Part shown: piece after piece, positions 63,734 through 64,000 of the stretch
How positions within the stretch are numbered: position 1 is the first letter of the stretch
Layout of the letters: the number at the start of each line of letters is the position of its first letter
Source of the DNA: Taudactylus pleione
Lineage: Eukaryota > Chordata > Amphibia > Anura > Myobatrachidae
Length of the DNA stretch: 64,000 nt
Reading direction: 5' to 3'
Assembly (NCBI GenBank): GCA_031769625.1
Contig: JAUIMM010000646.1
Coordinates: forward strand, 930,501-994,500
Notes under the pieces: model-generated
What the model was told of the DNA's origin: nothing
The model's input: the letters and a program-made list of their open reading frames with translations, nothing else
Databases searched by the model: none
Position numbers and translations under genes: made by a program

Positions 63734-64000
63734 ATAACAATTCCAGGTGTATGTATGCAAATTTTGCACATTAGACACGCTAAACTGTGGCCGATGCTAC
63801 CGCATTTTACATGTATGAGAAAATCACATGTGGCATCGTAGAAAGCGGAATTTGGGGAAAAATTGAGTTATTTTTTTAAAACCACTTGGTACAATTAATA
63901 GCACAGGAAACAATAGGCATAAAGGGAACGGCACAAGTTTATTTCAAGAAAATTGTGTCCCAACAATGCTATTATTATTATTATTATCCTTTATTTATAT
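63734..64000. repeat. right edge: start of a dispersed repeat
   Basis: The last ~30 bases (attattattattatcctttatttatat) look like the start of the 'tttatatagcgcca' dispersed repeat, cut by the window edge. The rest is unremarkable. Confidence 0.5.

Noticed and set aside
58513..64000. First rictor coding exon or promoter
   Set aside because: I searched both strands for the Gly/Arg-rich N-terminus and a CpG-rich promoter and saw neither; it must lie further right.

Overview
This window is vertebrate nuclear DNA, most likely from an anuran amphibian. It has one intron-rich host gene on the minus strand, embedded in dense transposon debris of frog type: DIRS elements with an internal complementary region, palindromic MITEs, Tc1 and hAT remnants, and a 'gcgccacaagg / aattgtaaagcgc' dispersed repeat. 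There are no bacterial-style operons, CRISPR arrays or origins. The species was not determined.

Host gene. Eleven consecutive exons, read right to left from 58512 down to 11, encode the N-terminal armadillo/HEAT-like part of RICTOR, the defining scaffold subunit of mTOR complex 2. Joined in order they keep one open frame, all splice phases agree, and they correspond to roughly residues 33-384 of the mammalian protein (recalled numbering). The first coding exon lies to the right of the window and the rest of the gene to the left. Introns range from about 250 bp to 34.3 kb. I see no second host gene.

Layout. 1-17.4 kb: ten clustered exons with short introns holding MITEs and minisatellites. 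17.7-23.3 kb: a nearly full-length but decayed DIRS-like element (DIRS-1) filling most of one intron. 24.1-58.4 kb: a single giant intron holding hAT-type MITEs, many palindromic MITEs, five tandem arrays, a diverged 18S rRNA fragment, a decayed Tc1/mariner element, and a second DIRS-like element (DIRS-2, 51.9-55.5 kb). DIRS-2 is internally deleted but keeps a long tyrosine-recombinase frame. 58.4-64 kb: the rightmost exon, then more MITEs and a 51-bp tandem repeat.

Most notable structures. (i) A MITE family (called family A here) has six copies, four flanked by 8-9 bp target duplications, and a C/G-rich core of degenerate CCCTAAC/GTTAGGG-like motifs. (ii) Four tandem copies of a 5' splice site sit at the end of one rictor exon. 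(iii) Two minisatellites are each split by a MITE whose target duplication lies in the repeat unit. (iv) An 18S rRNA fragment lies in the large intron. (v) DIRS-2 is inserted inside a family A copy. Long open frames inside the minisatellites are artefacts of repeat units that carry no stop codon.
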